Assembly: GCA_002683825.1 (NCBI GenBank)
Contig: NYUD01000071.1
Location: 62,001-126,000 of the forward strand
Direction of reading: 5' to 3'
Origin: Planctomycetota bacterium
GTDB taxonomy: Bacteria; Planctomycetota; UBA1135; GCA-002686595
Length of the DNA: 64,000 nt
Made by a program: the position numbers and the translations under genes. Shown here piece after piece: positions 17,972 to 28,063 of the stretch. Below the pieces are notes generated by a model that was given only the letters and a program-made list of their open reading frames with translations, made no database searches and was not told the DNA's origin. How positions within the stretch are numbered: position 1 is the first letter of the stretch; each line of letters opens with the position of its first letter.

Positions 17972-18239
17972 CTGAGGTGGATTTGTCCCGCTCACCGTAT
18001 CCGTCCCACGGGGGGGCGGGAAATTCCGTCCATGGGACCCTATTCGGCCATCCGAACCGCCGCGTTCCCGGCCGGTCTCTTCGCTGTTCCACACCGAAAC
18101 CCGTAGGGTCGTTAGGCTCTCAGGCCCACTTTGCGGCCTCGAACGGCTCGTTCTTCCGGGATGAGAGCCCGGGATCGTCAACTGACGCGGTCCCGTCTGT
18201 ACAGTTGGCGCAGTTCTGACACCGGCCACCTTCGCTACG

Positions 18240-19382
18240 ATGACCCTGCCTAGACCCTTCGCGTACCTGCTCTGTTCGCTCTTGGCTCTGGGTCTGGCCG
18301 CCCAGGACGAAGACCCCTTTGTGCGCTGCACCAGGTGCAAGAACGTGGGGGCCAAGCCCTGCTCCGAACACAAGAAAGAAGACTGCGAGCTCGAAGGCAA
18401 CGCGCTCTATTGCACCGTGATCGGCCTGTGCCACACCTGCGGCGGTACCGGGTGGGTGGATTGCAAGCACTGCAAGAACGTCGCCGTCGAAGAGCGTTTT
18501 GAAGGGCGACGCAAGAGGATCCCGCAGGTCGAAAAGGGCATCGCTCACTTTGAGGAGGACCTTGCGCGGCCGCTGTCGATCGCCGAGAGCCCGCATTTCA
18601 TCGTCATCTGGGATGTCGAGAAAATGAAGGTGGGCAAGAAGCTCTTGGGCCGGCACGAGATGCTCCATCGCTACGTCGACCATGTTGAAGAACTCTACAA
18701 GGATTACACCGACCTCCTCTCCGTGAGCGATCGAGCATTCAAGAGGAAGAGCCGTATCTTTGTGTGGTCGAATTTTCAACAGCACCGCGAAGCCTCCACG
18801 CGCTACTGTCGCATGGCTTCCAACGGTGGGGTGCGGCTGATGGGGGCCAATCCGACCTACTCGGTGGCCGCCGAAAAGCGCCTGTTCGTGAATGAGGAAT
18901 CCCTGCGGCGTAACGTCATTCACTGCACGGCCCATCTCTTGCTGTCCCATCAGGCGCCGATTCACTGGATCGGCAAGACCAAGGGCGGCTGGGCCGATGC
19001 GGGTGTGGCGCACTGGTTCGAGGATCGCTATTTCGGCATTTGCGACAACTACTGCTTCCAGGAATCGGACACGGCGGGTGGCGTCAAGGGAGGGCCCTGG
19101 AAGCCTGCTCTGCGAAAGCTCGTGGCCAAGAAACAGGCGCCTTCCCTGGCGGGTCTCTTTCAGCAGAACACGGAGACGTTGTCGGCCGAACAGCACATGG
19201 TCGCGTTCAGTATCATCGATTACCTGATCACCAAGGATGCGAAGCAGCTCAACCAGCTCCTTATTCGCTTGCGTCAGAAGGTGACGACGCGCCAGGCTCT
19301 CGACGAAGTTCTGGGGACGAATGCCGTGCGCCTTCAGGAGGCCTGGCAGGCCTGGGTGAGCGCGACCTATCCGGCGCGCTGA
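18240..19382 (+). CDS. Secreted protein with Cys-rich domain and degenerate gluzincin fold
   Basis: 380 aa starting at ATG 18240, with a signal peptide to about residue 21 (ending A-A-Q). Residues 27-80 hold four CxxC-type pairs (C-T-R-C, C-x-x-H, C-H-T-C, C-K-H-C) like a DnaJ-type zinc module. The C-terminal half resembles peptidase-MA proteins: H-C-T-A-H stands where HExxH is expected, and A-G-V-A-H-W-F-E-D-R-Y matches the third-ligand segment. The three metal ligands (His, His, Glu) are kept but the catalytic Glu is Cys. It may bind zinc without hydrolysing peptides. No operon partner. Family assignment is inferred. Confidence 0.6.
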   Translation: MTLPRPFAYLLCSLLALGLAAQDEDPFVRCTRCKNVGAKPCSEHKKEDCELEGNALYCTVIGLCHTCGGTGWVDCKHCKNVAVEERFEGRRKRIPQVEKGIAHFEEDLARPLSIAESPHFIVIWDVEKMKVGKKLLGRHEMLHRYVDHVEELYKDYTDLLSVSDRAFKRKSRIFVWSNFQQHREASTRYCRMASNGGVRLMGANPTYSVAAEKRLFVNEESLRRNVIHCTAHLLLSHQAPIHWIGKTKGGWADAGVAHWFEDRYFGICDNYCFQESDTAGGVKGGPWKPALRKLVAKKQAPSLAGLFQQNTETLSAEQHMVAFSIIDYLITKDAKQLNQLLIRLRQKVTTRQALDEVLGTNAVRLQEAWQAWVSATYPAR

Positions 19383-19587
19383 CAGCCGCTTCGGCGGCTC
19401 CCAGCCGGATGTCCCCTTCCCCCGGGCAGGTCACGGTCGCTTCGCACAGCCGTGGCCGGGACAGCCTCGAGGCCTGCGCCTCGAACGCCACAGGACCGAC
19501 CCCGTGCCCGTCTCGCCGCCGCCGGCAGCGCCTTCATTCGCAGGACCACCTTGATGATGGGCGCTGCGAAGGCGAGGCTTATGGTAC

Positions 19588-20073
19588 ATGTTGAATCGAC
19601 GGCTCGTCCGGGTTCTGGGTCTTCTGCTCTTCCTCTCGGGGTGCGGCACTTTCAAGTACAACCGCGCCTGGTCCAGGTTCGAAGCCGCCCCACAGAGCGC
19701 TGGTTTCGAGGGCCGCTGGAAGGGGGAATGGAAGAGCGATTGGAACGGACATTCCGGCAAGCTGCGCTGCATGGTGAGTCTCGAGGAGGAGAACCGCTAT
19801 CTCGCCTGGTTCCACTCGACCTACGGCATCTTCTCGTTTCGACACAAGGTGATCTTCACTCTCACCGAGGAGAGTGACGACCAGCTGCAGTTCGAAGGTG
19901 AGGAAGACCTGGGGAAAATGGTCGGCGGCGTCTATCGATATCGGGGGACAGTGAGCGGAGATGCCTTTGGTGCGACCTATGCGGCCGACAACGGTGACCA
20001 CGGCGTCTTCGACATGACGCGTGTGGACGTTCGAGACGTCGAGAGCACGGCGACGGCCGTCCGGAGTTTTTGA
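19588..20073 (+). CDS. Small putative lipoprotein
   Basis: 161 aa starting at ATG 19588. A strong lipobox, L-F-L-S-G-C at residues 14-19, follows a basic-hydrophobic leader, so the mature protein should be lipid-anchored through Cys19. The remainder is beta-rich with many Trp, Tyr and charged residues (G-R-W-K-G-E-W-K-S), the look of a small lipocalin-like barrel. No known catalytic motif. It lies 32 nt upstream of the DUF1080 gene on the same strand and may be co-transcribed with it. Confidence 0.7.
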   Translation: MLNRRLVRVLGLLLFLSGCGTFKYNRAWSRFEAAPQSAGFEGRWKGEWKSDWNGHSGKLRCMVSLEEENRYLAWFHSTYGIFSFRHKVIFTLTEESDDQLQFEGEEDLGKMVGGVYRYRGTVSGDAFGATYAADNGDHGVFDMTRVDVRDVESTATAVRSF

Positions 20074-20105
20074 CGAACATTCCCGCGGGCGTAGAATCGC
20101 GGCCC

Positions 20106-20786
20106 ATGAAGAACCTACAGGCTCTGGCGTTCCTTCTGACGATCGTTGCAGCGTCCTGCGCCTCGACGGCCGGGGAGGGCGACCCCCGATGGACTCCCCT
20201 GTTCGACGGGGAGACGACGAAGGGATGGCGCGGGTTCAAGAAAGAAGCGATGCCCGACGGATGGGAGGTTCTCGACGGTTGTCTTGTCTGCACGGGCGGT
20301 GGAGGCGACATCCTCACCGAAGGAGAGTTCGATAATTTCATCCTGCGCCTCGAGTGGAAGATCGGGCCAAAGGGCAACAGCGGCATCTTCTTTCGCGTAA
20401 GCGAGGACCACGGTGCGACCTATTTCACGGGCCCTGAATTTCAGGTCCTCGACAACGCCGGCCACGGCGACGGCAGAAGTACGAAGACGTCCGCGGGCGC
20501 CAACTACGCCTTGCACGCCCCCGTCCGCGACGCGACACGCCCGCTCGGCGAGTTCAACGAGGTGGAGATCGAAGTGCGCGGGGACTACGTCCGGCACTCC
20601 CTGAACGGCGTCGAGCTACTTTCGTACCGTCTCTGGACGCCGGAATGGGAAGCCCTGGTGGCAGGCAGCAAATTCGTGCGCTGGCCCCGGTACGGCCGCA
20701 ACAGGAAGGGTTACATCGCCCTGCAGGACCACGGCGACGAGGTCTGGTACCGCAACATCCGGATCCAGCGCCTACCCCGGGAATAA
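20106..20786 (+). CDS. DUF1080 protein (3-keto-disaccharide hydrolase fold), lipoprotein
   Basis: 226 aa from ATG 20106, which gives a signal peptide ending at A-A-S-C (Cys18), a lipoprotein site; a TTG 12 codons upstream would place a charged tail ahead of it. The domain covers about residues 28-224: W-T-P-L-F-D-G-E at the start, G-N-S-G-I-F-F-R in the middle, G-P-E-F-Q-V-L-D-N and a terminal I-A-L-Q-D-H-G-D-E-V-W-Y-R-N-I-R-I. This jelly-roll/LamG-like family includes enzymes acting on 3-keto-glycosides and is expanded in planctomycetes. A second member is at 46584. Confidence 0.88.
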   Translation: MKNLQALAFLLTIVAASCASTAGEGDPRWTPLFDGETTKGWRGFKKEAMPDGWEVLDGCLVCTGGGGDILTEGEFDNFILRLEWKIGPKGNSGIFFRVSEDHGATYFTGPEFQVLDNAGHGDGRSTKTSAGANYALHAPVRDATRPLGEFNEVEIEVRGDYVRHSLNGVELLSYRLWTPEWEALVAGSKFVRWPRYGRNRKGYIALQDHGDEVWYRNIRIQRLPRE

Positions 20787-20981
20787 CGGGCCTCCACACC
20801 CCGGCCGGCGTCGGAAATGGCTGGGTCTTGAGATCGTGGGAGCGGAGGAGCTGCCGGCTCGCCCTCATCGGTTCACCAACGCCCTGGTTGATGGCTGCGG
20901 CGGCGACGATTACCGTGCCTCACCATAACCCTACTAGCACACATCGATGGCGGGGCGAGCGGCGGCGTTTCTACGGCTCTC

Positions 20982-22214
20982 GTGACGAACGATGCGGTCG
21001 TCTTCGGGATGCTCATCTCGATCCTCGGCTTCGTGTTCTGGAGCTGCAACAGCACCCACCCTCTCTGGCGGCGCTTCTACAAGGTCGTGCCGATGCTGCT
21101 CCTGTGCTACTTCTTGCCGTCGCTTCTCACGCTGTCCGGGATCGTCGATCCAAAGGTCTCCAAGTTGTACTTCGTGGCCAGCCGCTATCTGTTGCCGGCC
21201 AGCCTCGTCTTGTTGACGATCAGCGTCGACTTGAAGGAGGTCGTGAAGCTGGGTCGGAAGGCGATGATCATGTTCCTGACCGGTACGGTCGGCGTCGTCC
21301 TCGGCGGTCCTATCGCCGTCTTGCTCACGTCGCTCGTGAAGCCGGAACTGGTCGGAGGTGCCGGACCCGAAGCCGTCTGGCGCGGCCTGTCGACCGTGGC
21401 CGGCAGCTGGATCGGAGGCGGAGCGAATCAGGCCGCGATGAAGGAGATCTTCCAGCCCACCGACGAGCTCTACAGCGTCATGGTCGCCGTCGATGTCATC
21501 GTTGCCGAGGTGTGGATGCTCTTCCTCCTCCTGCTGGTCGGCAAGGCCGAGCAGGTCGATCGGTTCTTCAGAGCCGACTCCGGTGCGGTGAAAACGCTTC
21601 AGAAAAAGATGGAGGAATTTTCGCAGCGAACCGCGCGTATCCCGAAGGTCTCCGACCTCATGGTGATCCTCGCTTTCGCCTTCGGCGTCGTCGCCATTTG
21701 CCACGCGGCGGCGGACGGCCTCGCGCCATGGATCTCCGAGAGCGCGCCGGGATTGAGCAAGTTCAGTCTCGATTCCAAGTTCTTCTGGCTGATCGTTCTG
21801 GCGACGACCCTCGGCGTCGGCCTTTCCTTCACGCGCGCCCGCGAACTCGAAGGCCCCGGCGCCTCGAAGATAGGCACGGTCTTCATCTTCATCCTGGTCG
21901 CGACCATCGGCATGCAAATGGACATCGCCGCCGTCTTCGAACACCCCGGTCTCTTCGTCGTCGGGGGCATCTGGATGGTCTTCCACGTGGGCCTCATGTT
22001 CATCGTCGCCTATCTCATCAAGGCCCCCTTCTTCTTCCTCGCCGTCGGCAGCAAGGCCAACATCGGCGGGGCCGCCAGTGCGCCGGTCGTTGCTGCGGCG
22101 TTCCATCCCTCCCTGGCGCCGGTCGGAGTGCTGTTGGCGGTGCTGGGTTATGCCCTGGGCACCTACGGCGCCTGGTTGTGCGGTATCTTGATGCAGGCGG
22201 TCTCGCCCTCGTAG
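20982..22214 (+). CDS. DUF819 family integral membrane protein
   Basis: 410 aa starting at GTG 20982, the only usable in-frame start after the stop at 20889. About ten hydrophobic segments are arranged as two halves. Diagnostic stretches are G-S-W-I-G-G-G-A-N-Q-A-A in the first half and K-A-N-I-G-G-A-A-S-A-P in the second; the pseudo-repeat G-G-A-N/G-G-A-A is typical of DUF819 (YjcL-like) proteins, which resemble CPA-type or sodium symporter folds. A soluble helical loop lies near residues 190-225. Transport substrate unknown. No nearby partner: upstream is DUF1080 and downstream a tRNA on the other strand. Confidence 0.85.
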   Translation: MTNDAVVFGMLISILGFVFWSCNSTHPLWRRFYKVVPMLLLCYFLPSLLTLSGIVDPKVSKLYFVASRYLLPASLVLLTISVDLKEVVKLGRKAMIMFLTGTVGVVLGGPIAVLLTSLVKPELVGGAGPEAVWRGLSTVAGSWIGGGANQAAMKEIFQPTDELYSVMVAVDVIVAEVWMLFLLLLVGKAEQVDRFFRADSGAVKTLQKKMEEFSQRTARIPKVSDLMVILAFAFGVVAICHAAADGLAPWISESAPGLSKFSLDSKFFWLIVLATTLGVGLSFTRARELEGPGASKIGTVFIFILVATIGMQMDIAAVFEHPGLFVVGGIWMVFHVGLMFIVAYLIKAPFFFLAVGSKANIGGAASAPVVAAAFHPSLAPVGVLLAVLGYALGTYGAWLCGILMQAVSPS

Positions 22215-22282
22215 CCCTCGGCCTCGATCCTGTGCTCTTCGCACCGACGCGCTCGCCGGGCCCGAAGCGCAGAGTCGAGAAC

Positions 22283-22594
22283 TCAGAGCCGCCGGTGGCG
22301 ATTCAGGAATTCTTGCGCGTCACGTCCCGAGCTCGTGTTTGCGTACTTCTTGGCGATCGACTTGTATTCATGGGCGACCTTCGCGAAATCGCCTGTGGCC
22401 GCGACCTTGTCCGCCTTCCGTAGCATCCGGAAGGCTGTGATCTCTTTCTTCGCCTGGGGATCGGACTCGAGAATGGGGCCAGGAGAGTCGGCGGTTCTCC
22501 ACCCATCCGCTTCGTGACGGAGAACCCCACAGGGGGCTGCACCGCATCCAGGGTGGGTCCGGTGATCCGGGTCACCGGACCCACCCCGGTGCAC
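22283..22594 (-). CDS. Possible small protein or gene remnant after tRNA-Ala
   Basis: 103 codons from GTG 22594. The C-terminal 50 residues (from A-F-R-M-L-R-K-A-D-K-V to the end) look like a real helical-repeat tail with alternating Ala, Lys and Tyr. The first half is rich in Gly, Pro, Arg and Cys and encodes the long hairpin at 22551-22586, so it is less protein-like. Either a short protein starts further in (ATG near residue 57) or this is the tail of a decayed gene. No recognisable family. Confidence 0.3.
   Translation of the reverse strand: MHRGGSGDPDHRTHPGCGAAPCGVLRHEADGWRTADSPGPILESDPQAKKEITAFRMLRKADKVAATGDFAKVAHEYKSIAKKYANTSSGRDAQEFLNRHRRL
22551..22586 (-). repeat. Perfect 15-bp inverted repeat after tRNA-Ala
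   Basis: Arms 22551-22565 and 22572-22586 pair without mismatch around a 6-nt loop. On the minus strand it begins 37 nt after the CCA of tRNA-Ala. No T-run follows, so it is not a standard intrinsic terminator; it could act as a 3' processing or stabilising hairpin, or a protein-binding palindrome. Confidence 0.7.
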
Positions 22595-22623
22595 CTCGAT
22601 CGTGCCTCCTGATTGCAGGAGGG

Positions 22624-22699
22624 TGGTGGAGACGAAGGGGCTCGAACCCTCGACCTTCGCGTTGCGAACGCGACACTCTACCAGCTGAGCTACGTCCCC
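22624..22699 (-). tRNA. tRNA-Ala (CGC)
   Basis: A 76-nt cloverleaf on the minus strand with encoded CCA. Acceptor GGGGACG pairs with CGTCTCC (one G-U), discriminator A, anticodon stem TCGCG/CGCGA around loop TTCGCAA giving anticodon CGC, which reads GCG. The T-arm contains GGTTCGA. It stands alone; the only downstream items are the 15-bp hairpin and the doubtful small frame. Confidence 0.97.
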
Positions 22700-22949
22700 G
22701 GGGGTCCACTCGTTCGTGACCGGCCGGTGCACGAACGCTGGGATGGTAGCGGGCTCGGTGGAGCTGGGAAAGGGGGCAGTGGGGACCCATCGTCCCTACC
22801 GTCGCCCCCCCCACCACCCCCGCAAGAGCGGAGACAAGATCGGTGCGTCGTTCGGGCGGTAACGGCGCCGGCCCCATCCTGGAGCGTGAGCGAGGCATAC
22901 CCGGTCCGGCTCCGTCTCGTCGCGCGCGCAAAGGGGCTCCCCTGAAGGA

Positions 22950-24416
22950 CTAGAGAGACTCGGTGACCCAGTCGTAGCTCGCCAAAAAGCGCCCGTCCGC
23001 CGTCTCCACGCCGCAGGGATTGCCCGGTGAGCGGCCGATCCGCACCGTGGCGCGGGTTGCGAGGGCGGTGATGCCGTGCTCGCGGACCGGGCGGACCTCG
23101 CCGGCCTCGGCCAGGCCGTCGCAGTCGTCGTCGAACCAGAGGGCCACGCCCCGAAGCTCCTCGTTCGAGAGGCGCTCGTCCCCGTCGTCGTCCAGGGAGC
23201 TCAGAGCTCGATAACCGTCGTCGAAGTAGAGCTGCGCGCTGACGGTTCCAAACATCTGCCGGCCCGAGCTCACCCGACCGCTCTCTTGCGGATCCCAGAC
23301 CAGAAAGCCCGCGCCGGGGCGGAGCCAGGGCCAGGCCTCGTCGGTGCCGTCGCCGTCGAGGTCGAAGAGCACCGTGGAATCGGGAAGGAGCAAGTCCTCC
23401 AACCGCGCGCCCTCTTCCAGGCTCAAGATAAGCGGCGTGATCGCGTTCGTCGGCGGGAGTGCTTCAAACTTCTTGAGCGCATCGCGCACCTCCATCAGGC
23501 CCTCGCGTTCCGTTTCGTTGACCGGGCCCCGCTCTTCGACCAGCCTGAGCCACGCGCGGCCGGCTTCGTAGGACACTAGCGTGTCCAGACCATCGCCCTG
23601 CATCGCCAGGGGTTTGGTGTCCAGTTCGATTTCGCGGGGAAGGGCCATCTCGAAGGCCAGGCGGTCGTGTTCGATCGCTTGCTCTTTCCAGAAACGCTCC
23701 AAGAGCTCCCGCGCGCCGTCCGAACGCCGGCGATTGGAGGACAGGCATTCGCTTTCGAGGTAGCGCAACGAGGGCAGGAAGAAGCGGCGTTCCTGGAGCT
23801 CGCTGAGCGCCCGATCGCGTTCGGGCGTGTCGCTGGAACCCAGGGCTTGCAGGCGTTGCAGGATTCCCTCGTCCGTGTCCTGGCGTATTCGAATCTGCGG
23901 CAGGCGGAAGATCGAGAACGTTTCCAGCCGGGGAGCCAGGTGCGCTCCACGCTCGATCAGGTAGCCGAGGCTGAGATGGGTCGCCGCCCTTTCGGGCGCG
24001 AGGTCCAGCGCGCGCTGGAGATGGCGGATGCCCTGCCGCAGGTGGGAGAGCATTTCGTCCGGACCCGGCCCGTCGCGGTCGGGTTTGCCGCGACCGTAGA
24101 AGGCCCTCTGGATCGGGTCCTCCGGAACCGCCAGGAGTTCCTCCGCACCCTCCTCCGGCTCGAACCAGCAGCCCAGTTGCTTGGCCTCCAGGGTGAAGGC
24201 CAGGGCGTGCACTCGCCCCAGAACGAAGTGCCCCTGGTCGTCGTCGGGGTTCTCGGTGACCCAGCGTTGGAGGTTCGCGACCATGCGCTCGACCGGCCAG
24301 GGGGTCGGCGTCATGTACTCCGGGGCCGGCGCGCCGCGGAGCGTCGACGGGAGCAGGAGGCCGGTGGATCCGATGGCGAGAAGGAGGGGGAATCGACGCC
24401 GGGAGAGCTTCGGCAT
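22950..24416 (-). CDS. Exported EF-hand protein with TPR-like N-terminus
   Basis: 488 aa starting at ATG 24416. The N-terminus S-R-R-R-F followed by a hydrophobic stretch is a likely twin-arginine signal, with cleavage near residue 28. Residues 45-160 contain TPR-like helices ([20 protein letters not shown]). The C-terminal third carries calcium-binding loops: [22 protein letters not shown] and [11 protein letters not shown]-hand loops of this type are common in planctomycete exported proteins. No enzyme motif is visible. Divergent from the aconitase gene. Confidence 0.7.
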   Translation of the reverse strand: MPKLSRRRFPLLLAIGSTGLLLPSTLRGAPAPEYMTPTPWPVERMVANLQRWVTENPDDDQGHFVLGRVHALAFTLEAKQLGCWFEPEEGAEELLAVPEDPIQRAFYGRGKPDRDGPGPDEMLSHLRQGIRHLQRALDLAPERAATHLSLGYLIERGAHLAPRLETFSIFRLPQIRIRQDTDEGILQRLQALGSSDTPERDRALSELQERRFFLPSLRYLESECLSSNRRRSDGARELLERFWKEQAIEHDRLAFEMALPREIELDTKPLAMQGDGLDTLVSYEAGRAWLRLVEERGPVNETEREGLMEVRDALKKFEALPPTNAITPLILSLEEGARLEDLLLPDSTVLFDLDGDGTDEAWPWLRPGAGFLVWDPQESGRVSSGRQMFGTVSAQLYFDDGYRALSSLDDDGDERLSNEELRGVALWFDDDCDGLAEAGEVRPVREHGITALATRATVRIGRSPGNPCGVETADGRFLASYDWVTESL

Positions 24417-24538
24417 GGCGCTGGTGGGTGGGATGGATCGGTGAAGGTGGACGAGGAACGCCGGGGAACGGCGACGGGGCTCGAGATTTACGGTGTCGAG
24501 ATCCTACAATCCGCCTTTCCTCCGATCAGGACGAACCG

Positions 24539-27244
24539 ATGAGCGACAGCTTCCAGAGTCACGGAACTTTTGAGGTCGAGGGCAGGCACTACCGGATCGC
24601 GCGCCTGTCCGCGCTGAAGGATCGCGGATTCGATTTGGGGCGCCTCCCCTTTGCTCTCAAGATCCTCTTGGAAAACCTCTTGCGTCGTGAAGACGGGGGC
24701 GCGGTGCCGGCCGCGGACATCGAGAAACTGGCTTCCTGGAAGCCGAACTCGGGCGTTTCCGAGGAGATCGCCTTCATGCCGGCGCGCGTCCTTCTGCAGG
24801 ACTTTACCGGCGTTCCGGCGGTCGTCGACCTGGCGGCCATGCGCGACGCCATGGTTCTGATGGGGGGCGACCCGAAGAGGATCAATCCGCTCCAGCCGGT
24901 CGAGCTCGTGATCGACCACTCGGTCCAGGTGGACCGTTTTGCCGCTCCGGATGCGGCGGAGAAGAATTCTGCGCTGGAGTTCGAGCGCAACCGCGAGCGC
25001 TACCTCTTCTTGCGCTGGGGGCAGAGCGCCTACGAGAACTTCCGGGTGGTGCCGCCGAACACGGGCATCGTTCACCAGGTCAATCTCGAATACCTGGCCC
25101 GCGGGGTCATGGAGGAGGAAAAGAACGGCGAGATCTGGGCCTTTCCCGACACGCTCGTAGGCACCGATTCGCACACCACGATGATCAACGGGCTCGGCGT
25201 GCTCGGTTGGGGCGTCGGTGGAATCGAAGCGGAGGCCGCCATGCTGGGCCAACCCATCAGCATGCTGATTCCGCAGGTCGTCGGTTTCCGCCTCGTCGGC
25301 AAGCTGGCCGAGGGATCGACCGCGACGGACCTGGTCCTGACCATCGTGCAGGTGCTGCGGGCCCACGGCGTGGTCGGGAAGTTTGTCGAGTTCTTCGGTG
25401 CGGGGCTCGCCAACCTTTCGCTCGCGGACCGCGCCACGATCGCGAACATGGCGCCCGAATACGGTGCGACCTGCGGCATCTTCCCCGTGGATGAAGAGAC
25501 CATCCGGTTCCTGCGCTTCAGCGCTCGCCCCGAAAATCAGGTGCGTCTGGTCGAGGCGTACATGAGGGAGCAGGAGCTCTTCCACACGCAGGACTCGTCC
25601 GAGGCGGAGTACTCCGAGGTGCTCGAGCTGGATATCAGCACGGTCGAGCCCAGCCTGGCCGGTCCCAAGCGCCCGCAGGATCGCCTGGTTCTCTCCGAGA
25701 TGAAGTCCTCCTTCGAGAAAACCCTCGAAGCCCAGAGCCGGTTCCTGTCCGGGGGCGGGGGCACCGCTCAGAAGACAGGCGTACAGATGCAGCTGCGCGG
25801 CCAAGCAGCCACGCTCACCCACGGTTCGGTCGTCATCGCGGCCATCACCAGTTGCACGAACACCTCGAATCCGAGTGTCATGCTGGCCGCCGGGCTGGTG
25901 GCCAAGAAAGCCAACGCCCTGGGCCTCAAGGTCAAGCCCTACGTCAAGACCAGCCTCGCGCCGGGGTCCCAGGTCGTGACGGACTATCTCGAGAAAGCCG
26001 GTCTCCAGGGCGAGCTCGAAGAGCAGGGCTTCCACACCGTCGGATACGGATGCACGACGTGCATCGGGAACTCGGGACCCCTGCTCGACGAGGTTTCGCA
26101 GGCCGTTGAAGAGGCCGATCTGCTGGTCGCTTCGGTGCTTTCAGGCAACCGCAACTTCGAGGGACGCGTGCACCAGGCCGTGCGGGCGAACTACCTGGCC
26201 TCGCCACCCCTGGTCGTGGCCTATGCGCTCGCCGGCCGCGTCGACTTCGATCCGAAGACCGAACCCCTCGGCGAGGGCAGCGACGGCCCCGTCTTCCTCG
26301 AGGACATCTGGCCCACCCAGGCCGAGGTGGCCGAGGCGGTCCGCACGGCGGTCACGCGCGAGCAGTTCGAGACGCGTTACCGAGACGTCTTCGCCGGGCC
26401 CGACGCCTGGCGCGCCCTCGATGTGCCCGAAGGCGATACCTACGCCTGGGACGAGGCTTCGACCTATGTGAAGTCGCCGCCCTTCTTCAAGGGCATGGGC
26501 GCCGAGCCGAACGAGGTGAAAGACATCCACGGCGCCCGTTGCCTGGTCATGGTGGGCGACAGCATCACCACCGACCACATTTCGCCCGCCGGCGCCATCA
26601 AGGCCGACAGTCCCGCCGGCAAGTACCTGCAGGAGAACGCGGTCGCCAAGAAGGATTTCAACAGCTACGGCTCTCGCCGCGGCAACCACGAGGTCATGAT
26701 GCGCGGCACCTTTGCCAACATCCGCCTCAAGAACCAGCTGACGCCGGGCGTCGAGGGTTCCTCCACGCTGCTCTTTCCGGGCAAGGAGGCCATGTCGATC
26801 TTTGATGCGGCCATGCGCTACAAGGCCGGCGACGTTCCGACGATCGTTCTCGCCGGCGCGGAGTACGGTACCGGGTCGTCGAGGGACTGGGCCGCCAAGG
26901 GCCCGGCGCTGCTCGGCGTGCGTGCCGTCATCGCCCAGAGCTACGAGCGCATCCACCGTTCGAACCTCGTAGGCATGGGGGTTCTTCCGCTCGAATTCCC
27001 CCCCGGCGAGAATGCCGAGAGCCTGGGGCTTACGGGGCACGAGACGTTCGACCTCGTCGGTCTGGCCGCGTCCTTCGGCGGGAGGTTCCAGGCCGGTTTC
27101 ACGATCCGGGTCTGCGCGAAGGCCGACGATGCCAGGTCGATCGAGTTCGATGCCAACGTGCGCATCGACACGCCCGAGGAGGCCCAGTACTACCGCCATG
27201 GCGGCATTTTGCACTACGTTCTGCGTCGGCTGCTGAAGGCGTAG
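24539..27244 (+). CDS. acnA: Aconitate hydratase A
   Basis: 901 aa from ATG 24539, with an AGGA site 8 nt upstream; the open frame continues 37 codons further upstream without a plausible leader. The protein has the length and domain order of AcnA/IRP1: domains 1-3 and then the C-terminal swivel ([16 protein letters not shown] near residue 780). Three Cys ligate the 4Fe-4S cluster: one in S-C-T-N-T-S-N-P and two in G-C-T-T-C-I-G-N-S. It interconverts citrate and isocitrate in the TCA cycle. The nitrilase-family gene follows 18 nt after its stop. A second aconitase-superfamily enzyme with another domain order lies at 58724. Confidence 0.96.
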   Translation: MSDSFQSHGTFEVEGRHYRIARLSALKDRGFDLGRLPFALKILLENLLRREDGGAVPAADIEKLASWKPNSGVSEEIAFMPARVLLQDFTGVPAVVDLAAMRDAMVLMGGDPKRINPLQPVELVIDHSVQVDRFAAPDAAEKNSALEFERNRERYLFLRWGQSAYENFRVVPPNTGIVHQVNLEYLARGVMEEEKNGEIWAFPDTLVGTDSHTTMINGLGVLGWGVGGIEAEAAMLGQPISMLIPQVVGFRLVGKLAEGSTATDLVLTIVQVLRAHGVVGKFVEFFGAGLANLSLADRATIANMAPEYGATCGIFPVDEETIRFLRFSARPENQVRLVEAYMREQELFHTQDSSEAEYSEVLELDISTVEPSLAGPKRPQDRLVLSEMKSSFEKTLEAQSRFLSGGGGTAQKTGVQMQLRGQAATLTHGSVVIAAITSCTNTSNPSVMLAAGLVAKKANALGLKVKPYVKTSLAPGSQVVTDYLEKAGLQGELEEQGFHTVGYGCTTCIGNSGPLLDEVSQAVEEADLLVASVLSGNRNFEGRVHQAVRANYLASPPLVVAYALAGRVDFDPKTEPLGEGSDGPVFLEDIWPTQAEVAEAVRTAVTREQFETRYRDVFAGPDAWRALDVPEGDTYAWDEASTYVKSPPFFKGMGAEPNEVKDIHGARCLVMVGDSITTDHISPAGAIKADSPAGKYLQENAVAKKDFNSYGSRRGNHEVMMRGTFANIRLKNQLTPGVEGSSTLLFPGKEAMSIFDAAMRYKAGDVPTIVLAGAEYGTGSSRDWAAKGPALLGVRAVIAQSYERIHRSNLVGMGVLPLEFPPGENAESLGLTGHETFDLVGLAASFGGRFQAGFTIRVCAKADDARSIEFDANVRIDTPEEAQYYRHGGILHYVLRRLLKA

Positions 27245-27262
27245 GCGCAGGCGTCTGTCTGG

Positions 27263-28048
27263 ATGCGAGTCGGGGCTTTTCAATTCGACATTCGCCGCGG
27301 CGACGTCACGAGCAACCTGGCCGAGGCCGAGCGGGGGCTGAGCCTGGCCTGCGATTCAGGGCTCGACCTCGTGCTCTTGCCCGAGATGTGGCCCACATCG
27401 TTCGTTGCTCCCGGGGAAGAAGAGCGTTGGCTTTCCGAGACCGAGGCCGCCGTCGAGCGCCTGCGCGAACTCTCTTTCGAGCTCGATCTGATCGTCTGCG
27501 GCAGCGCCTTCGGAGCGAACCCGAGCGGGCCTCCGTGGTGCAACCGACTGCAGATCTTCGATCGCGGGAAGGAGCGCCTGGCTTACGACAAGGTCCATCT
27601 CTTTTCGCCGACCGCGGAACAGCTCGGCTTTACAGCCGGTTCCCATCCGCCGAAGACGATCGTTCTGGGTGAGGCGCGCGTTTCGGGTGTCATCTGCTAC
27701 GACCTGCGCTTCAGCCAGCTCCTGCGCACTCCGTTTCTGGAGGAAGCCGAGATCCTCCTGGTCCCCGCCCAATGGCCCGATGCGCGCAGTTCCCAGTGGC
27801 GCGCGCTCATCTGCGGACGTGCGGCGGAACTCCAGGCCTTCGTGATAGGCGCCAATCGAACGGGAACCGATCTCGTCGGTCGGCGGGAGATGGAGCTTTC
27901 GTTTCCGGGGAACTCGATCCTGTGCGATCCGGGGGGAGAGGTACTCGCAGAGGGGAAGGGGCGGAGCGGGTTGATCTACAGCGACATCGACCTCGAGGAG
28001 CTGCGCGATCTGCGCAGGGAAGTGCCGGTGCGCCGCGACGGGCGGTGA
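27263..28048 (+). CDS. Carbon-nitrogen hydrolase (omega-amidase/NIT2-like)
   Basis: 261 aa starting at ATG 27263. The catalytic triad of the nitrilase superfamily is visible: Glu in L-L-P-E-M-W (about residue 38), Lys in Y-D-K-V-H-L-F, and Cys in S-G-V-I-C-Y-D-L-R-F. C-Y-D-L-R-F is characteristic of the omega-amidase/NIT2 branch, which hydrolyses 2-oxoglutaramate or 2-oxosuccinamate to 2-oxo acids and ammonia. Cytosolic, no signal peptide. Its position 18 nt after acnA fits a role feeding 2-oxo acids into the TCA cycle, but substrate is inferred from motif similarity only. Confidence 0.85.
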   Translation: MRVGAFQFDIRRGDVTSNLAEAERGLSLACDSGLDLVLLPEMWPTSFVAPGEEERWLSETEAAVERLRELSFELDLIVCGSAFGANPSGPPWCNRLQIFDRGKERLAYDKVHLFSPTAEQLGFTAGSHPPKTIVLGEARVSGVICYDLRFSQLLRTPFLEEAEILLVPAQWPDARSSQWRALICGRAAELQAFVIGANRTGTDLVGRREMELSFPGNSILCDPGGEVLAEGKGRSGLIYSDIDLEELRDLRREVPVRRDGR

Positions 28049-28063
28049 GGATGCGGAGGCCGG

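Noticed and set aside
22595-22732. Frame running through tRNA-Ala into the small protein-like tail
   Set aside because: The upstream part is the tRNA itself; only the 3' half is listed, with low confidence.
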